Below are positions 1-8,255 of a DNA stretch of 64,000 nt, in pieces (position 1 is the first letter of the stretch; the number at the start of each line of letters is the position of its first letter). The stretch comes from Burkholderia ambifaria AMMD. GTDB taxonomy: Bacteria > Pseudomonadota > Gammaproteobacteria > Burkholderiales > Burkholderiaceae. Below the pieces are notes generated by a model, which saw nothing but the letters and a program-made list of their open reading frames with translations, searched no databases and was not told where the DNA came from. Where the stretch lies: assembly GCF_000203915.1 (NCBI RefSeq), contig NC_008390.1:744001-808000 (forward strand), written 5' to 3'. Position numbers and translations under genes: made by a program.

Positions 1-247
1 CGCCGGGGCGTCGTCGATGAGCTTCGCACGCTTCCAGCTGTTCAACGTGATCGGCGCGCTGGTCTGGGTGCTGCTGCTGGTGCTGCTCGGTTACTTCTTC
101 GGCAATATCCCGTTCATCCGCCAGTATCTGAACGTGATCGTCCTGGTGGGGATTGGCGCGGCAATCGTGCCGATCGCGTTCGGCGCGCTGTGGAAGCTGG
201 TGCGCGGGCGGCACTCCGGCGATGCGCGCAAGACGGGCGGGCGCTGA
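1..247 (+). CDS. DedA/VTT-family membrane protein, C-terminal part (5' end outside window)
   Basis: Reading in frame from base 2, about 81 C-terminal residues are present and end in TGA at 245-247. The sequence has two hydrophobic stretches (around GALVWVLLLVLLGYFF and VIVLVGIGAAIVPIAFGAL) followed by a basic tail. The SFARFQLFNVIGALVW pattern is typical of the last part of DedA-family proteins, inner-membrane proteins linked to membrane-lipid and undecaprenyl-phosphate flipping. The gene begins before the window, so the catalytic half cannot be inspected. A strong terminator follows 30 bases downstream. The family call rests on the C-terminal signature only. Confidence 0.75.
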   Translation, partial: AGASSMSFARFQLFNVIGALVWVLLLVLLGYFFGNIPFIRQYLNVIVLVGIGAAIVPIAFGALWKLVRGRHSGDARKTGGR

Positions 248-276
248 GCCGGCACGTTTCGCTTCGGCGCAGTAAC

Positions 277-304
277 AAGCGTGGCGGTTGCCACGCTTTT
301 TTTT
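277..304 (+). terminator. Rho-independent terminator after the DedA gene
   Basis: Perfect 9-bp stem (AAGCGTGGC / GCCACGCTT) with a GGTT loop followed by eight T residues. It lies between the convergent DedA and MscS genes and has the T-run on the plus strand, so it serves the DedA gene. Confidence 0.9.
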
Positions 305-316
305 CGTCCGTGCGGT

Positions 317-1129
317 TCAGGTGGTGCGATGCGCGAGCGGCGTTTCGGGCGTCGGGTATTGCGCGTCGCGGAACGTCTCGAGGATCACGCGGTTGGTATC
401 GCAGTACACCTGCCAGTAGTTCTCCGGCTGCGTCGACGGGCGCACGAACAGCAGCGGGCCTTCCGGCGTGAACTGCAGCACGCCGACGTCCGGCGCCGGC
501 ACCTTCAGCACGTTCGGGATCACCTGGATCTGCGTCTTCAGGCGGTTGATCGCGTCGACGGCATCGACGCTGTTGGCGATCTTCGCGGTCAGGTCGACGC
601 GGCGATGCGGCGATGCGCTGTAATTCGCGATGTTGTCCGAGAAGATCTTGTTGTTGCCGACGATCGTCACGATGTTGTCGGCGGTGATGATCGTCGTGCC
701 GAACAGGCCGAGCTCCTTCACCGTGCCCGTGACGCCGCCCGCGCTGATCACGTCGCCGATCTTGAACGGACGCAGCACCTGCATGAACACGCCGGCGGCG
801 AAGTGGGCGAGCAGGCCGCCCCAGGCGGTGCCGATCGCGAGGCCGAGGCCGGCGAGCAGTGCGGCGAACGACGTGGTCTGAACGCCGAAGATCTGCAGGA
901 TCGCGAGGATCAGCAGGATCGTCAGCAGCACGCCGACCACCGAGGTCAGGTAGTCGGTGAGCGTCGGGTCGACCTTGCCGCTGCGGCGCACGACCTTGCC
1001 GAGCAGGCGGGTGCCGAGGCGGATCGCCCAACGGCCGATGAACCATAAGACGACTGCGGCGAGGAGGTTCAGGCCGAGGTCGAGGCCGCGGGTCATCAGG
1101 AATTGCTGGGCGGTTTCCAGGTTCGGCAT
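317..1129 (-). CDS. Small-conductance mechanosensitive channel, MscS family
   Basis: 270 residues, close to the length of E. coli MscS (286). There is an N-terminal hydrophobic helix (residues about 15-33), a second membrane segment (about 62-82), then the pore-lining TM3 rich in Ala and Gly (about 88-115, LLAGLGLAIGTAWGGLLAHFAAGV). The beta domain follows with the family signature RPFKIGDVI and then FGTTIITADNIVTIVGNNKIFSD. It would act in the inner membrane as a pressure-release valve during osmotic downshock. It stands alone, convergent with the DedA gene and divergent from the GNAT remnant. Substrate selectivity cannot be read from sequence. Confidence 0.93.
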   Translation of the reverse strand: MPNLETAQQFLMTRGLDLGLNLLAAVVLWFIGRWAIRLGTRLLGKVVRRSGKVDPTLTDYLTSVVGVLLTILLILAILQIFGVQTTSFAALLAGLGLAIGTAWGGLLAHFAAGVFMQVLRPFKIGDVISAGGVTGTVKELGLFGTTIITADNIVTIVGNNKIFSDNIANYSASPHRRVDLTAKIANSVDAVDAINRLKTQIQVIPNVLKVPAPDVGVLQFTPEGPLLFVRPSTQPENYWQVYCDTNRVILETFRDAQYPTPETPLAHRTT

Positions 1130-1185
1130 GGGGGCTCCGGGGTGAGAGGTGACGGGATACTCGTCGCGGAAAAGGTCGCACTTTT

Positions 1186-1628
1186 ATAGCCGAGCTGGTT
1201 TGCTCTGGCAACTTCGCTGAACATCCGGACCTGCAGCGCTTCGTCGACGTGTTCGACGACGTTCACGTCGTGTCGGCCCTTGCACGCTTCTTCGGCGTGC
1301 GCCGCACGATCGGCCAGTTGCTGCGCGGACTGGCGCTCGAGACGGAAATTCCGGCGACGAAGCGTTCGCAGATCCTCGTCGCGCATTGCGCGTCCGACGA
1401 GCGCCAGCGGGGCACGGGCGTCTTCACCGCATTGTTTCGCGATGCGCTCGATACCGGCGCGCTGCCGGACGACGGCAGTCGCGACATCGTGCTCGACGTG
1501 CTGACCCGCAACGAGCGCGCAGCCTTTACGAACGACTTGGTTTTACCGCGGTACCGAGGCATCGCGCTCGATCGCCCCGGTTGCCGGGCGGGGCTCGATT
1601 CGATCAGGATGCGATTCGAGCACCGTAG
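1186..1628 (+). pseudogene. Remnant of a GNAT N-acetyltransferase, 5'-truncated and frameshifted
   Basis: One frame, open without a start codon from about 1153, reads GNAT-like sequence including the acetyl-CoA-binding motif region (DERQRGTGVFTALFRDAL). It ends in LDVLTRNERA at about 1522. The expected continuation, RSLYERLGFTAV, a classical GNAT C-terminal motif, is found in a different frame (codons in phase with 1503), so the reading frame breaks at the CGCGC run near 1517-1524. A 4-base loss from a CG repeat, or a 1-base loss, would explain it. The missing start and the shift argue for a decayed gene, though a sequencing error at the CG run is possible for the shift alone. Confidence 0.6.
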
Positions 1629-1707
1629 TTGACCGCACTTGCGCAGGCCGATCGCCTCATTACGGCTCGCGGGAATGCTGGGCTGACGATTGTTGAACGA
1701 GGGCGGC

Positions 1708-2265
1708 TTACGGCGCGCCGACGTCGGTATCCAGGGGCAATTTCTGCATGATCGTAGCGATGCATTCCGATGGGCTCGTTTCCGCTGTCCGCACGTGCAC
1801 TTCAGGGGACAACGGGTTTTCATAGGCGGAGCCGATGCCGGTGAATTGCGGGATGGCTCCCTGCCTCGCCAGCACATACAGCCCCTTGGGATCGCGCGCC
1901 TCCGCTACCTCCAACGCAACGTCGACGAAGACCTCGATAAACGTGCCGGGCGCAAAGCGCGCGCGAGCTCTACTGCGCGCGTCCCGGAAAGGCGAGATCA
2001 GGGCAGCGATCACGATGAAGCCGGCATCCATCATCAACCGGGCAACTTCGGCCGTCCGCCGGATATTTTCGCGACGATCGGCATCGCTAAATCCGAGATC
2101 CTGATTCAGCCCGTTACGGAGCGTATCGCCATCCAGCAGATACGTGCGGAGCCCGCGCGCATCGAGTTGCTGCTTCAGCAGATTCGCGAGCGTGGATTTA
2201 CCGGCACCGGAGACTCCAGTCAGCCATACCACAAAAACTTTCTTCTGTTTCATACCGGAACGCAC
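1708..2265 (-). CDS. cysC: Adenylylsulfate (APS) kinase, CysC family
   Basis: 185 residues. It has the P-loop GVSGAGKST (residues 17-25), the DGD motif (45-47) that binds APS and magnesium, and the ISPFRDARSRAR stretch that is conserved in APS kinases. It phosphorylates adenylylsulfate to PAPS with ATP. It is not fused to or adjacent to sulfate adenylyltransferase. An internal ATG at 2253 (MKQKK) is an alternative start; neither start has a strong ribosome site. Burkholderia reduce sulfate through APS reductase, so a separate APS kinase suggests PAPS made for sulfotransferases (inference). A good promoter lies at 2393-2420. Confidence 0.92.
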   Translation of the reverse strand: MRSGMKQKKVFVVWLTGVSGAGKSTLANLLKQQLDARGLRTYLLDGDTLRNGLNQDLGFSDADRRENIRRTAEVARLMMDAGFIVIAALISPFRDARSRARARFAPGTFIEVFVDVALEVAEARDPKGLYVLARQGAIPQFTGIGSAYENPLSPEVHVRTAETSPSECIATIMQKLPLDTDVGAP

Positions 2266-2392
2266 GGATTGACTGCCCGACAGTTTGATGGGAAGAGGGT
2301 GCTTAAGAGCGTGAGTCGTCTCGGTGCCGATTGTGCCGGAAATCGAGGGGTTGCTTTATTTTGAGTCGATATCCGGCTCGTTTTGTTGGGCG

Positions 2393-2420
2393 ATTATAAC
2401 GTCTTTTTTAGGATTTGTAA
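2393..2420 (-). promoter_or_regulatory. Predicted sigma70 promoter for the APS kinase gene
   Basis: On the minus strand a perfect -10 (TATAAT, plus positions 2393-2398) is preceded by TTACAA (2415-2420) with a 16-bp spacer. Transcription would start near 2385, leaving a leader of about 120 bases before the ATG at 2265. No other gene start lies nearby on this strand. Confidence 0.55.
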
Positions 2421-3021
2421 CTTGCTTCCTTTATGTGGGAATGAATGCAGCGCGCATATGGGTGTCGGCGTCGGATAGCGCTGTTGAAAACGACTCGGAT
2501 GCTGGTAATAATTTGAAATAAAACGCGAGCTAGATTGAAACGAAGCCGAGTAAGGCCTCCCCCCTTGATTGCCCTCCAGCCTGGTCGCCATTCGCGTTGC
2601 GTGGGGAGCGAGCCGGGTTATTGGTCCGCATCTTATTTATCAGATGAATGGCGGCGCCTTTCACGGGGGTGCACGGCCGCGCTATATCAATTGTGAAATC
2701 TCACCACGCGAGGGGTGCGAGAGGGAAAGACTATTAAGTTTGTATTTCGGTACGTCTGAGGAACTGGGACGAGTTGCTGCGGGCGTTATTCCGAATTTCC
2801 TCCGCTTCCACATCCGGCACGGACTTACTTCGGAACGCTTTGAAAATGCGAAGTCGTTCGGTAATATTGACGCGAGGTTGATCATAAAGAAAATCGCGCA
2901 CACTTGGTGAAAAGCCGCGGGTCCGCAATCGACACCCGGTCAACGCGACTCGCTGGTTATTTTTCAGTTCGATGTTCGCCGCGCATCTTGACGTGCTCGA
3001 GCTACCGGATCCAATGGCGCA
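2421..3021. other. Gene-poor stretch of lower GC
   Basis: About 600 bases with noticeably more A and T than the flanks (for example runs such as GGTAATAATTTGAAATAAAA near 2505). Short open frames exist on both strands (plus 2569-2910, minus 2734-2943), but none has a ribosome site, a known motif, or the third-position GC bias of the neighbouring genes. No inverted repeats or transposase motifs were seen. It may be a relic of transferred DNA, but nothing identifies it. Confidence 0.4.
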
Positions 3022-3855
3022 TCATGTGTGCCGCGGATTGAACGGCCGCTGCTGCACATCGGCGCCCTGCGCGACGATCGCCGTGCTTTCGGCCACTTCC
3101 TCCCATGCCCCGCGCAGGTCGACGAGCGGCTCCGACACGACCATGAACGCGTCGTCGCCCGCTTCGGCGATGCGCGGATTGTGCGGATAGAGTTCGTGCA
3201 GGTGCTTGAACGACGTCGTGTGGAACAGCGAGCGCGATTGCCGTTCGCTCGAGTAGCGCACCGCGATGATCCGGTCGCCGTCCGTCGCGCAGATCGTCAT
3301 GTTGAGCGGCTCGTCGACGCGATACCGTGCGGCGGTTTCCTCGACCATGCCGACCATCCGCTCGAGCGCGGGCAGCGGCGTCTGTTCGAGGCCGTAGGTC
3401 AGCGCAAGTCGAAACATCAGCTCGGAGTCGGTCGAGCCTTCGAGCGTCGGGAATAGCGCCGGGTCGACCTTCATCGTCAGGTCGCGGCGCAGCTTGTGGA
3501 AATCACGGATCAGCCCGTTGTGCGCGAACAGCCAGCGGCCATGGCGAAACGGATGGCAGTTGGTTTCCTGGACAGGTGTATCGGTCGCCGCGCGGATATG
3601 CGCGACGAACATCCGCGAGCGGATCGCACGCGCGGCTTCGCGCAGGTTGCGATCATTCCACGCAGGATGCACGGAGCGGTAGCGAAACGGCAGTTCGTCG
3701 GGGTCGCCGTACCAGCCGATACCGAAGCCGTCGCCGTTGGTGGTCGTGGCGCCCAGCTCCGAATGCAGGCTCTGGTCGATCAGCGAATGCTTCGCGCGAA
3801 ACAGTACGGTCTCGAGATGGATCGGATTGCCCGTATAGGCGAGCCAGCGGCACAT
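3022..3855 (-). CDS. Class II glutamine amidotransferase (YafJ-like)
   Basis: 277 residues. Cys2 after the initiator Met (MCRWLAY) is the N-terminal nucleophile of class II glutamine amidotransferases. TTTNGDGFGIGWYGD, HIRAATD, NCHPFRHGRWLFAHNG and GSTDSELMF follow in the order seen in the family (glutamine-binding Arg, His and Asn-Gly, Asp pocket). Members of this single-domain group hydrolyse glutamine or gamma-glutamyl compounds; the exact substrate of YafJ-type proteins is unknown, and EgtC-like roles are possible but no egt genes are near. It is monocistronic. Confidence 0.88.
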   Translation of the reverse strand: MCRWLAYTGNPIHLETVLFRAKHSLIDQSLHSELGATTTNGDGFGIGWYGDPDELPFRYRSVHPAWNDRNLREAARAIRSRMFVAHIRAATDTPVQETNCHPFRHGRWLFAHNGLIRDFHKLRRDLTMKVDPALFPTLEGSTDSELMFRLALTYGLEQTPLPALERMVGMVEETAARYRVDEPLNMTICATDGDRIIAVRYSSERQSRSLFHTTSFKHLHELYPHNPRIAEAGDDAFMVVSEPLVDLRGAWEEVAESTAIVAQGADVQQRPFNPRHT

Positions 3856-4012
3856 GGAGCGCTCCTTCGCGATGCGTCTTCGCGCATGGTAGCCGAGTTC
3901 GTGGCGCCGTTATGCGCGAGCGCCGCGCACCCGCCGGCCGGCAGCGCCGGTCGATCGGCCGATCAGCCATGAAGGATGCGGCGGGCGCCGCACCCTTCAT
4001 GCGCGCTGCGCG

Positions 4013-4342
4013 TCAGTCGCCGAGCGCGTCCATCACGCGGGCCGAGTAGACGAGCGCCGCACCCGCGTTCAGCGCGATCGCGACGCCGAGCGCTTCGGCC
4101 ACTTCCTCCTTGGTCGCGCCATGCTTCGCGGCTTCGGCCGTATGCACCGCGATACAGCCGTCGCAGCGCGTCGTGACGGCCACCGCGAGCGCGATCAGTT
4201 CGCGCGTCTTCGCGTCGAGATGGCCCGTCTTGGCGCCCGCGCCGGACAGCGCCTTGTAGCCGGCCAGCGTGTCGGGCGAGAGCTTGGCGATGTCGCCGAT
4301 GCGCGTCGAGAGTTCCTTCCGGTATTCGTTCCAGTTCAGCAT
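4013..4342 (-). CDS. Carboxymuconolactone decarboxylase / AhpD-like protein
   Basis: 109 residues, the usual length for this one-domain family. The redox motif CDGC (C60, C63) followed by H67 is the AhpD-like CxxC...H site, so a thiol-based peroxidase or reductase role is more likely than lactone decarboxylation, because true decarboxylases lack the cysteines. The gene is divergent from the AraC-type regulator at 4473, with 130 bases between the starts. This pairing is common for AhpD-like genes and suggests direct control by that regulator. Confidence 0.9.
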   Translation of the reverse strand: MLNWNEYRKELSTRIGDIAKLSPDTLAGYKALSGAGAKTGHLDAKTRELIALAVAVTTRCDGCIAVHTAEAAKHGATKEEVAEALGVAIALNAGAALVYSARVMDALGD

Positions 4343-4472
4343 GATGCGTCCTTTCGAGAAGTTGTGGGTCGGTCGGCGGATGCCGCGATCTCGGGCGATG
4401 CAGGGCCTATTCTGATCGCTCGCACTGAGGGTTTCGATACGCTAGAGTGTCAATTTTTAGCGCAAACGTCTC

Positions 4473-5423
4473 ATGGACGCGTTGAGTCAACTGCTGTCGC
4501 TGGGCCGCAGCCATGTCGAGCTCGACGTGCGCTGCCTGCTCGACGGCCCGTTCGCGATGCCGCACGACCCGTTGCCGCCCGGCGAGGCGGCGTTTCACCT
4601 GCTGCTGTCCGGAACGTGCCGGTTGCGCACGGCCGACGGGCGCACGCTGCGGCTCGTCGACGGCGACTTCGTGCTGCTGCCCGCGGGCGACGCGCACGAT
4701 TTGTCGGATGGAGGCGCGGGCGGCGCCAGGTCGGTCGCGTTACTGCGCGAACCGCGCGCGGCGGGCGGCGCGGTGCTGCCGGTCAAGTCGAACCGCGATC
4801 CCGCGGATGAGGGCGAGGCGGGCGTCGATCTGCTTTGCGGACGCTTCGTCTACGCACGCGGGGCCGGTGAATTGCTGATGCGCACGCTGCCGCGCGTGCT
4901 GCACGTCGGGCTGCGAGAGGCGTCGTCGGGGCTGGCGTCGCTGCAACTGCTGACGAGCGTGCTGCGCGCGGAGGCATCGAATGCGCAGCCCGGTGCGCGT
5001 GCGATCGTGAACGCGCTCGGACAGGCGCTGCTCGCCTATGCGTTGCGCGCGTACGGTCGCGATGCGCGCGTGCCGGCCGGCTGGCTCGCGCTGGCTGCCG
5101 ATATGCGGCTCGGTTCGTCGGTCCAGGCTGTGCTGCAGGCGCCGGCGAAACCGTGGACGGTCGAATCGCTCGGCGCGGCGTCGGCGATGTCGCGCGCGAC
5201 CTATGCGCGGCATTTCCGCGAGAAGGCCGGGATGAGCGTCGGCGCGTTCGTCGCGCAGATCCGGATGATGCATGCGTGCGCGCTGCTGCAGGACACGCAG
5301 CGCGGGCAGGCGGAGATCGGGCAGGCGGTCGGCTATCAGTCGGAGGCGGCGTTCGGCAAGGCGTTTCGCGCGGTGCTCGGCACGACGCCGGGGCGCTGGC
5401 GGCGCGCGCAGCGCGGCATGTAA
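4473..5423 (+). CDS. AraC-family transcriptional regulator with N-terminal cupin domain
   Basis: 316 residues. The N-terminal half is cupin-like ([31 protein letters not shown]), as in the AraC_binding/Cupin_6 group. The C-terminal 100 residues carry two helix-turn-helix units: [28 protein letters not shown], then [31 protein letters not shown]. No clear Shine-Dalgarno precedes the ATG at 4473. It is divergent from the AhpD-like gene at 4342 and probably regulates it and perhaps itself; the ligand is unknown. Confidence 0.92.
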   Translation: MDALSQLLSLGRSHVELDVRCLLDGPFAMPHDPLPPGEAAFHLLLSGTCRLRTADGRTLRLVDGDFVLLPAGDAHDLSDGGAGGARSVALLREPRAAGGAVLPVKSNRDPADEGEAGVDLLCGRFVYARGAGELLMRTLPRVLHVGLREASSGLASLQLLTSVLRAEASNAQPGARAIVNALGQALLAYALRAYGRDARVPAGWLALAADMRLGSSVQAVLQAPAKPWTVESLGAASAMSRATYARHFREKAGMSVGAFVAQIRMMHACALLQDTQRGQAEIGQAVGYQSEAAFGKAFRAVLGTTPGRWRRAQRGM

Positions 5424-5527
5424 GACTGCAAGCGAGGCTGTCGTGGCACGCGCCAAAGCTGCTACCATGCGCGAAACGCAGTTCAACGAAAAACGATTTC
5501 GAACAAGAAGAAAGAGAGGGCAAAGCA

Positions 5528-5971
5528 ATGAACCAGACCACCATCCAGCAGCCGTCGTTCGCATTCGTCGCGGCGTCGTGGGCCGCGTTGATCGCCGGTT
5601 TCGCGGCATTTCTGATCGGCCTGTGGAATGCCGGCATGCAGCTCAACGAGAAGGGCTACTACTTCACCGTGCTCGTGTTCGGCCTCTATGCGGCGATCTC
5701 GCTACAGAAGAGCGTGCGTGACCGCGCGGAAGGCATTCCCGTCACCGGCATTTACTACGGGCTGAGCTGGGTTGCGCTGTTGCTCGCGATCGCGCTGCTG
5801 GTCGTCGGCCTCTTCAACGCGACGCTGCAATTGAGCGAGAAGGGCTTCTACGCGATGTCGTTCGTGCTCGCGTTGTTCGGTGCGGTGGCCGTGCAGAAGA
5901 ACACGCGCGACCTGCAGAACGCGAAGCCGCGCTATCCCGACGCCGAATCGGCGCCGTCCGTCCAGGAGTGA
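5528..5971 (+). CDS. YiaA/YiaB-family inner membrane protein
   Basis: 147 residues from the ATG at 5528, preceded by AGAGAGGGCAAAGCA, an acceptable ribosome site. It has four hydrophobic segments arranged as two copies of a two-helix unit: [20 protein letters not shown]...[23 protein letters not shown], then [19 protein letters not shown]...[22 protein letters not shown]. The duplicated SLQKS/AVQKN ends show internal repetition. Function is unknown for the family. A palindromic hairpin follows the stop codon. Confidence 0.9.
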   Translation: MNQTTIQQPSFAFVAASWAALIAGFAAFLIGLWNAGMQLNEKGYYFTVLVFGLYAAISLQKSVRDRAEGIPVTGIYYGLSWVALLLAIALLVVGLFNATLQLSEKGFYAMSFVLALFGAVAVQKNTRDLQNAKPRYPDAESAPSVQE

Positions 5972-5980
5972 CGGCATGCG

Positions 5981-6009
5981 AAGCGGGCGCCTTCCAGGCC
6001 GCCCGCTTT
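5981..6009 (+). terminator. Probable terminator hairpin after the YiaA-like gene
   Basis: A 9-bp perfect stem AAGCGGGCG / CGCCCGCTT encloses a 10-base GC-rich loop and is followed only by TTTG. It separates the YiaA-like gene from the next operon. The short T-run makes it weaker than the other terminators in the window. Confidence 0.5.
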
Positions 6010-6110
6010 GCGACGACGGTCGCGGGCGACCCGCATTCGCCGATGCGCGGCGGGCTCCCCGCCCATTCGTTTCATCCATGCCGGTGCGCATGACGATGGA
6101 GATATTCCGG

Positions 6111-7175
6111 ATGCCAGACTTCACAGAAGCCACGCGACACGCCCGCGCGGCGGCCCGCGCCGTGGCGGCGCAGGCCGCGCTCGTGCTGGAGACGAACAAC
6201 CTGCGCGGCGGCGCGGGGCTCGTGCAGGCCGTCGACAGCCTGAAGCGCCTCGTATCGGCGCTGTCGAAGCAGACCGTACCGCCCGCGGCACTCGCGCAAT
6301 GGATCATCACGCACGACGGCCTGCCGGCCGATGCGTGCGCGGAGATCGCCGCGCTGGCCGGCCGCCCGATCGACTTCGTCGAGATCGGCGCGAGCACCGG
6401 CTACTACGATGCGAAGAACGACGGGTTCGACCACGTCGACGCGGCCCGCTGCGACATCGTCGTGTTCGGCGATGCCGATTGCCGGCCGGCCGACGACTGG
6501 CTCGAGCACCTGCTCGCACCGTTCGCGCGCGAAGCGGGCGATGCGCCCGCCGCGGTGGCGGGGCGCACCAGCTATGCGCCGAACGTGCTCGGCATCGCGC
6601 TGACGTCGATCGATTTCATGTATTTCCCGAGCCCGCTGCGTGACGGTGCGACACGCAATTTCTACGCGAACAACGTCGCGTTCCGGCGCGACGTATTCGC
6701 ACGATTCCGCTACGAGCCGCTCGACGGCGTCTATCGCGCGCATTGCCAGGTGATGGGGCTGCGGATGCAGGCGGCCGGCGTGGCCGTCGAGTTCGCGCCG
6801 GCCGCGCACACCGAGCATCGGCTGCCGGACACGCATCGCGAATCGCTGAAGCTGCGCTGGATGCGCGGGGAGGACAGCGTCGGGCTGACGCCGTATCTCG
6901 TGAACGCGTACCTGCCGCGCGGGTGGCAGTGGCTCGGCCGCAGCGGCCCGCTCGGCCCGTTCTGCGTGATGGCCATGCGGCTCGGCTACAGTCTGCGCGC
7001 GCTGAATCGCCAGCAGTTGCCGCGACTGGGCGCTGCCCGCTATCTCGCGGCCGTGGGCGTCACGATCGCCGCGTCTGCCATCGATACGCTCGGCGCGCTC
7101 GCGCGCGGTTTCGGTCTCGCCGGGCGTGCATCGGCGCGGCGCGATCTCGAAGCGCTCTCCTATCACCGTCATTGA
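6111..7175 (+). CDS. Family 2 glycosyltransferase with C-terminal membrane segments
   Basis: 354 residues from the ATG at 6111, chosen because GGAG lies 10 bases upstream; ATGs at 6078, 6090 and 6096 are alternatives. GT2 features are LVLETNNL at the start of the fold, a DAD motif (FGDADCRPADDWLE) for metal and nucleotide-sugar binding, NFYANNVAFRRDVF and WMRGEDSV near the acceptor site. Two hydrophobic stretches at the C-terminus (around 280-345) suggest membrane anchoring, so the acceptor is probably lipid-linked. First gene of a six-gene operon ending at 11713. The sugar and acceptor are not identifiable. Confidence 0.85.
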   Translation: MPDFTEATRHARAAARAVAAQAALVLETNNLRGGAGLVQAVDSLKRLVSALSKQTVPPAALAQWIITHDGLPADACAEIAALAGRPIDFVEIGASTGYYDAKNDGFDHVDAARCDIVVFGDADCRPADDWLEHLLAPFAREAGDAPAAVAGRTSYAPNVLGIALTSIDFMYFPSPLRDGATRNFYANNVAFRRDVFARFRYEPLDGVYRAHCQVMGLRMQAAGVAVEFAPAAHTEHRLPDTHRESLKLRWMRGEDSVGLTPYLVNAYLPRGWQWLGRSGPLGPFCVMAMRLGYSLRALNRQQLPRLGAARYLAAVGVTIAASAIDTLGALARGFGLAGRASARRDLEALSYHRH

Positions 7176-7238
7176 GCCGGTGCCGCGCATCGCGCGGCCA
7201 TGGCACGCCCACATCCTGCACCCCTCCCGACAACGACC

Positions 7239-8255
7239 ATGTCCTCTCTCGCCACCCGTGTTGCCTGCCTCGCCCTGTTTGCCGCCAGCGTCGGCGCCCA
7301 TGCCGCGCCGGTCGACCATGCGGGGCGCGGGATCTACCACTTCGCATCGCAAAGCGGCTGCCCGTTCGCGAACGCGGCCGCCGCGGACTGCAATCGCGTC
7401 GCGCTCGATGCGCCGGACGTTCACGCGAGCATCGATACCGATGCGCACGCGATCGTCTTCTCAAGCGACGAGACCCGCCGCACGAAGGACGTACTCGGCG
7501 ACGTGCTGCTGCAGGGCACGGGCGTCGACGGCGACGGCCGGCGCGTGCCGCTGGGCGTGCATGTGCTGCTGCGTCGCGACGGCGCGAAATGGGACCGCGA
7601 CGTGTACGTCCATGCGCCCGTGCACGGCACGTTCACCGATGTCCGGATCGATCCGTATCGCGTGCGGGTGAAGGAGGGCGACGGCGAGCGCGACGTGCTC
7701 ACGCCGGACGAAACGCTGGCACTGTTCGCGCATCCGTCGCTTGCATCGCGGCTCGCGCGGCATCTCGTGAAGGTGAGCGCGACCGATCCGAAGCAGCCGT
7801 CCGCAGATGACATCACGATTGGGCTTGGCGTCGGCGGCCTGACGAAGTCGGTCGCGCGTGCGAGCTTTACGTCGAATGCGCCGCACGATGCCGACGTCGA
7901 TCGCGCACTCGCAGCCGGCACGTGGACGATTCGTTTCGATGCGCTGAGCAATCACATTCCGGTGTGGGTCGCCCGGCGCGAGCTGTTCCTGTTCGGCCTG
8001 GACGGCAGCGCGCTGGTGAAGGACATGCGCACGCGCGGCTTCAGGAAGAACGACCGGATCGAATTCGGCGCGCGTGACGGAAGCGGCTATCTGCGCGTCA
8101 ACGGCCGCGAGGAAGCATTTGCGGGGGCGACCGCATCCGCGCACGCGTTCATGCAGGAAAGCTTCATCGGCCTGATCCTCGGATGGCGTCGCGATCCTGC
8201 CGGCGCTGCGGCGGCTGCGACGAAATCTGCGTCTGTACGAGGCGAGCCGGCATGA
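7239..8255 (+). CDS. Exported protein of unknown function
   Basis: 338 residues from the ATG at 7239, selected because it gives a clean signal peptide (MSSLATRVACLALFAASVGAHA, cleavage after AHA). An in-frame ATG at 7200 would add 13 residues and spoil the signal. The mature part is soluble, with no membrane helices, two cysteines close together near its N-terminus (SGCPFANAAAADCN), and mixed beta-type sequence. I recognise no family. It lies 63 bases after the GT2 gene and its stop overlaps the next start (ATGA), so it is co-translated with the ferritin-like gene. Confidence 0.8.
   Translation: MSSLATRVACLALFAASVGAHAAPVDHAGRGIYHFASQSGCPFANAAAADCNRVALDAPDVHASIDTDAHAIVFSSDETRRTKDVLGDVLLQGTGVDGDGRRVPLGVHVLLRRDGAKWDRDVYVHAPVHGTFTDVRIDPYRVRVKEGDGERDVLTPDETLALFAHPSLASRLARHLVKVSATDPKQPSADDITIGLGVGGLTKSVARASFTSNAPHDADVDRALAAGTWTIRFDALSNHIPVWVARRELFLFGLDGSALVKDMRTRGFRKNDRIEFGARDGSGYLRVNGREEAFAGATASAHAFMQESFIGLILGWRRDPAGAAAAATKSASVRGEPA

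Noticed and set aside
2569..2910. 113-codon plus-strand frame in the low-GC stretch
   Set aside because: No ribosome site, no motif and no codon bias; the opposite strand has equally plausible short frames.
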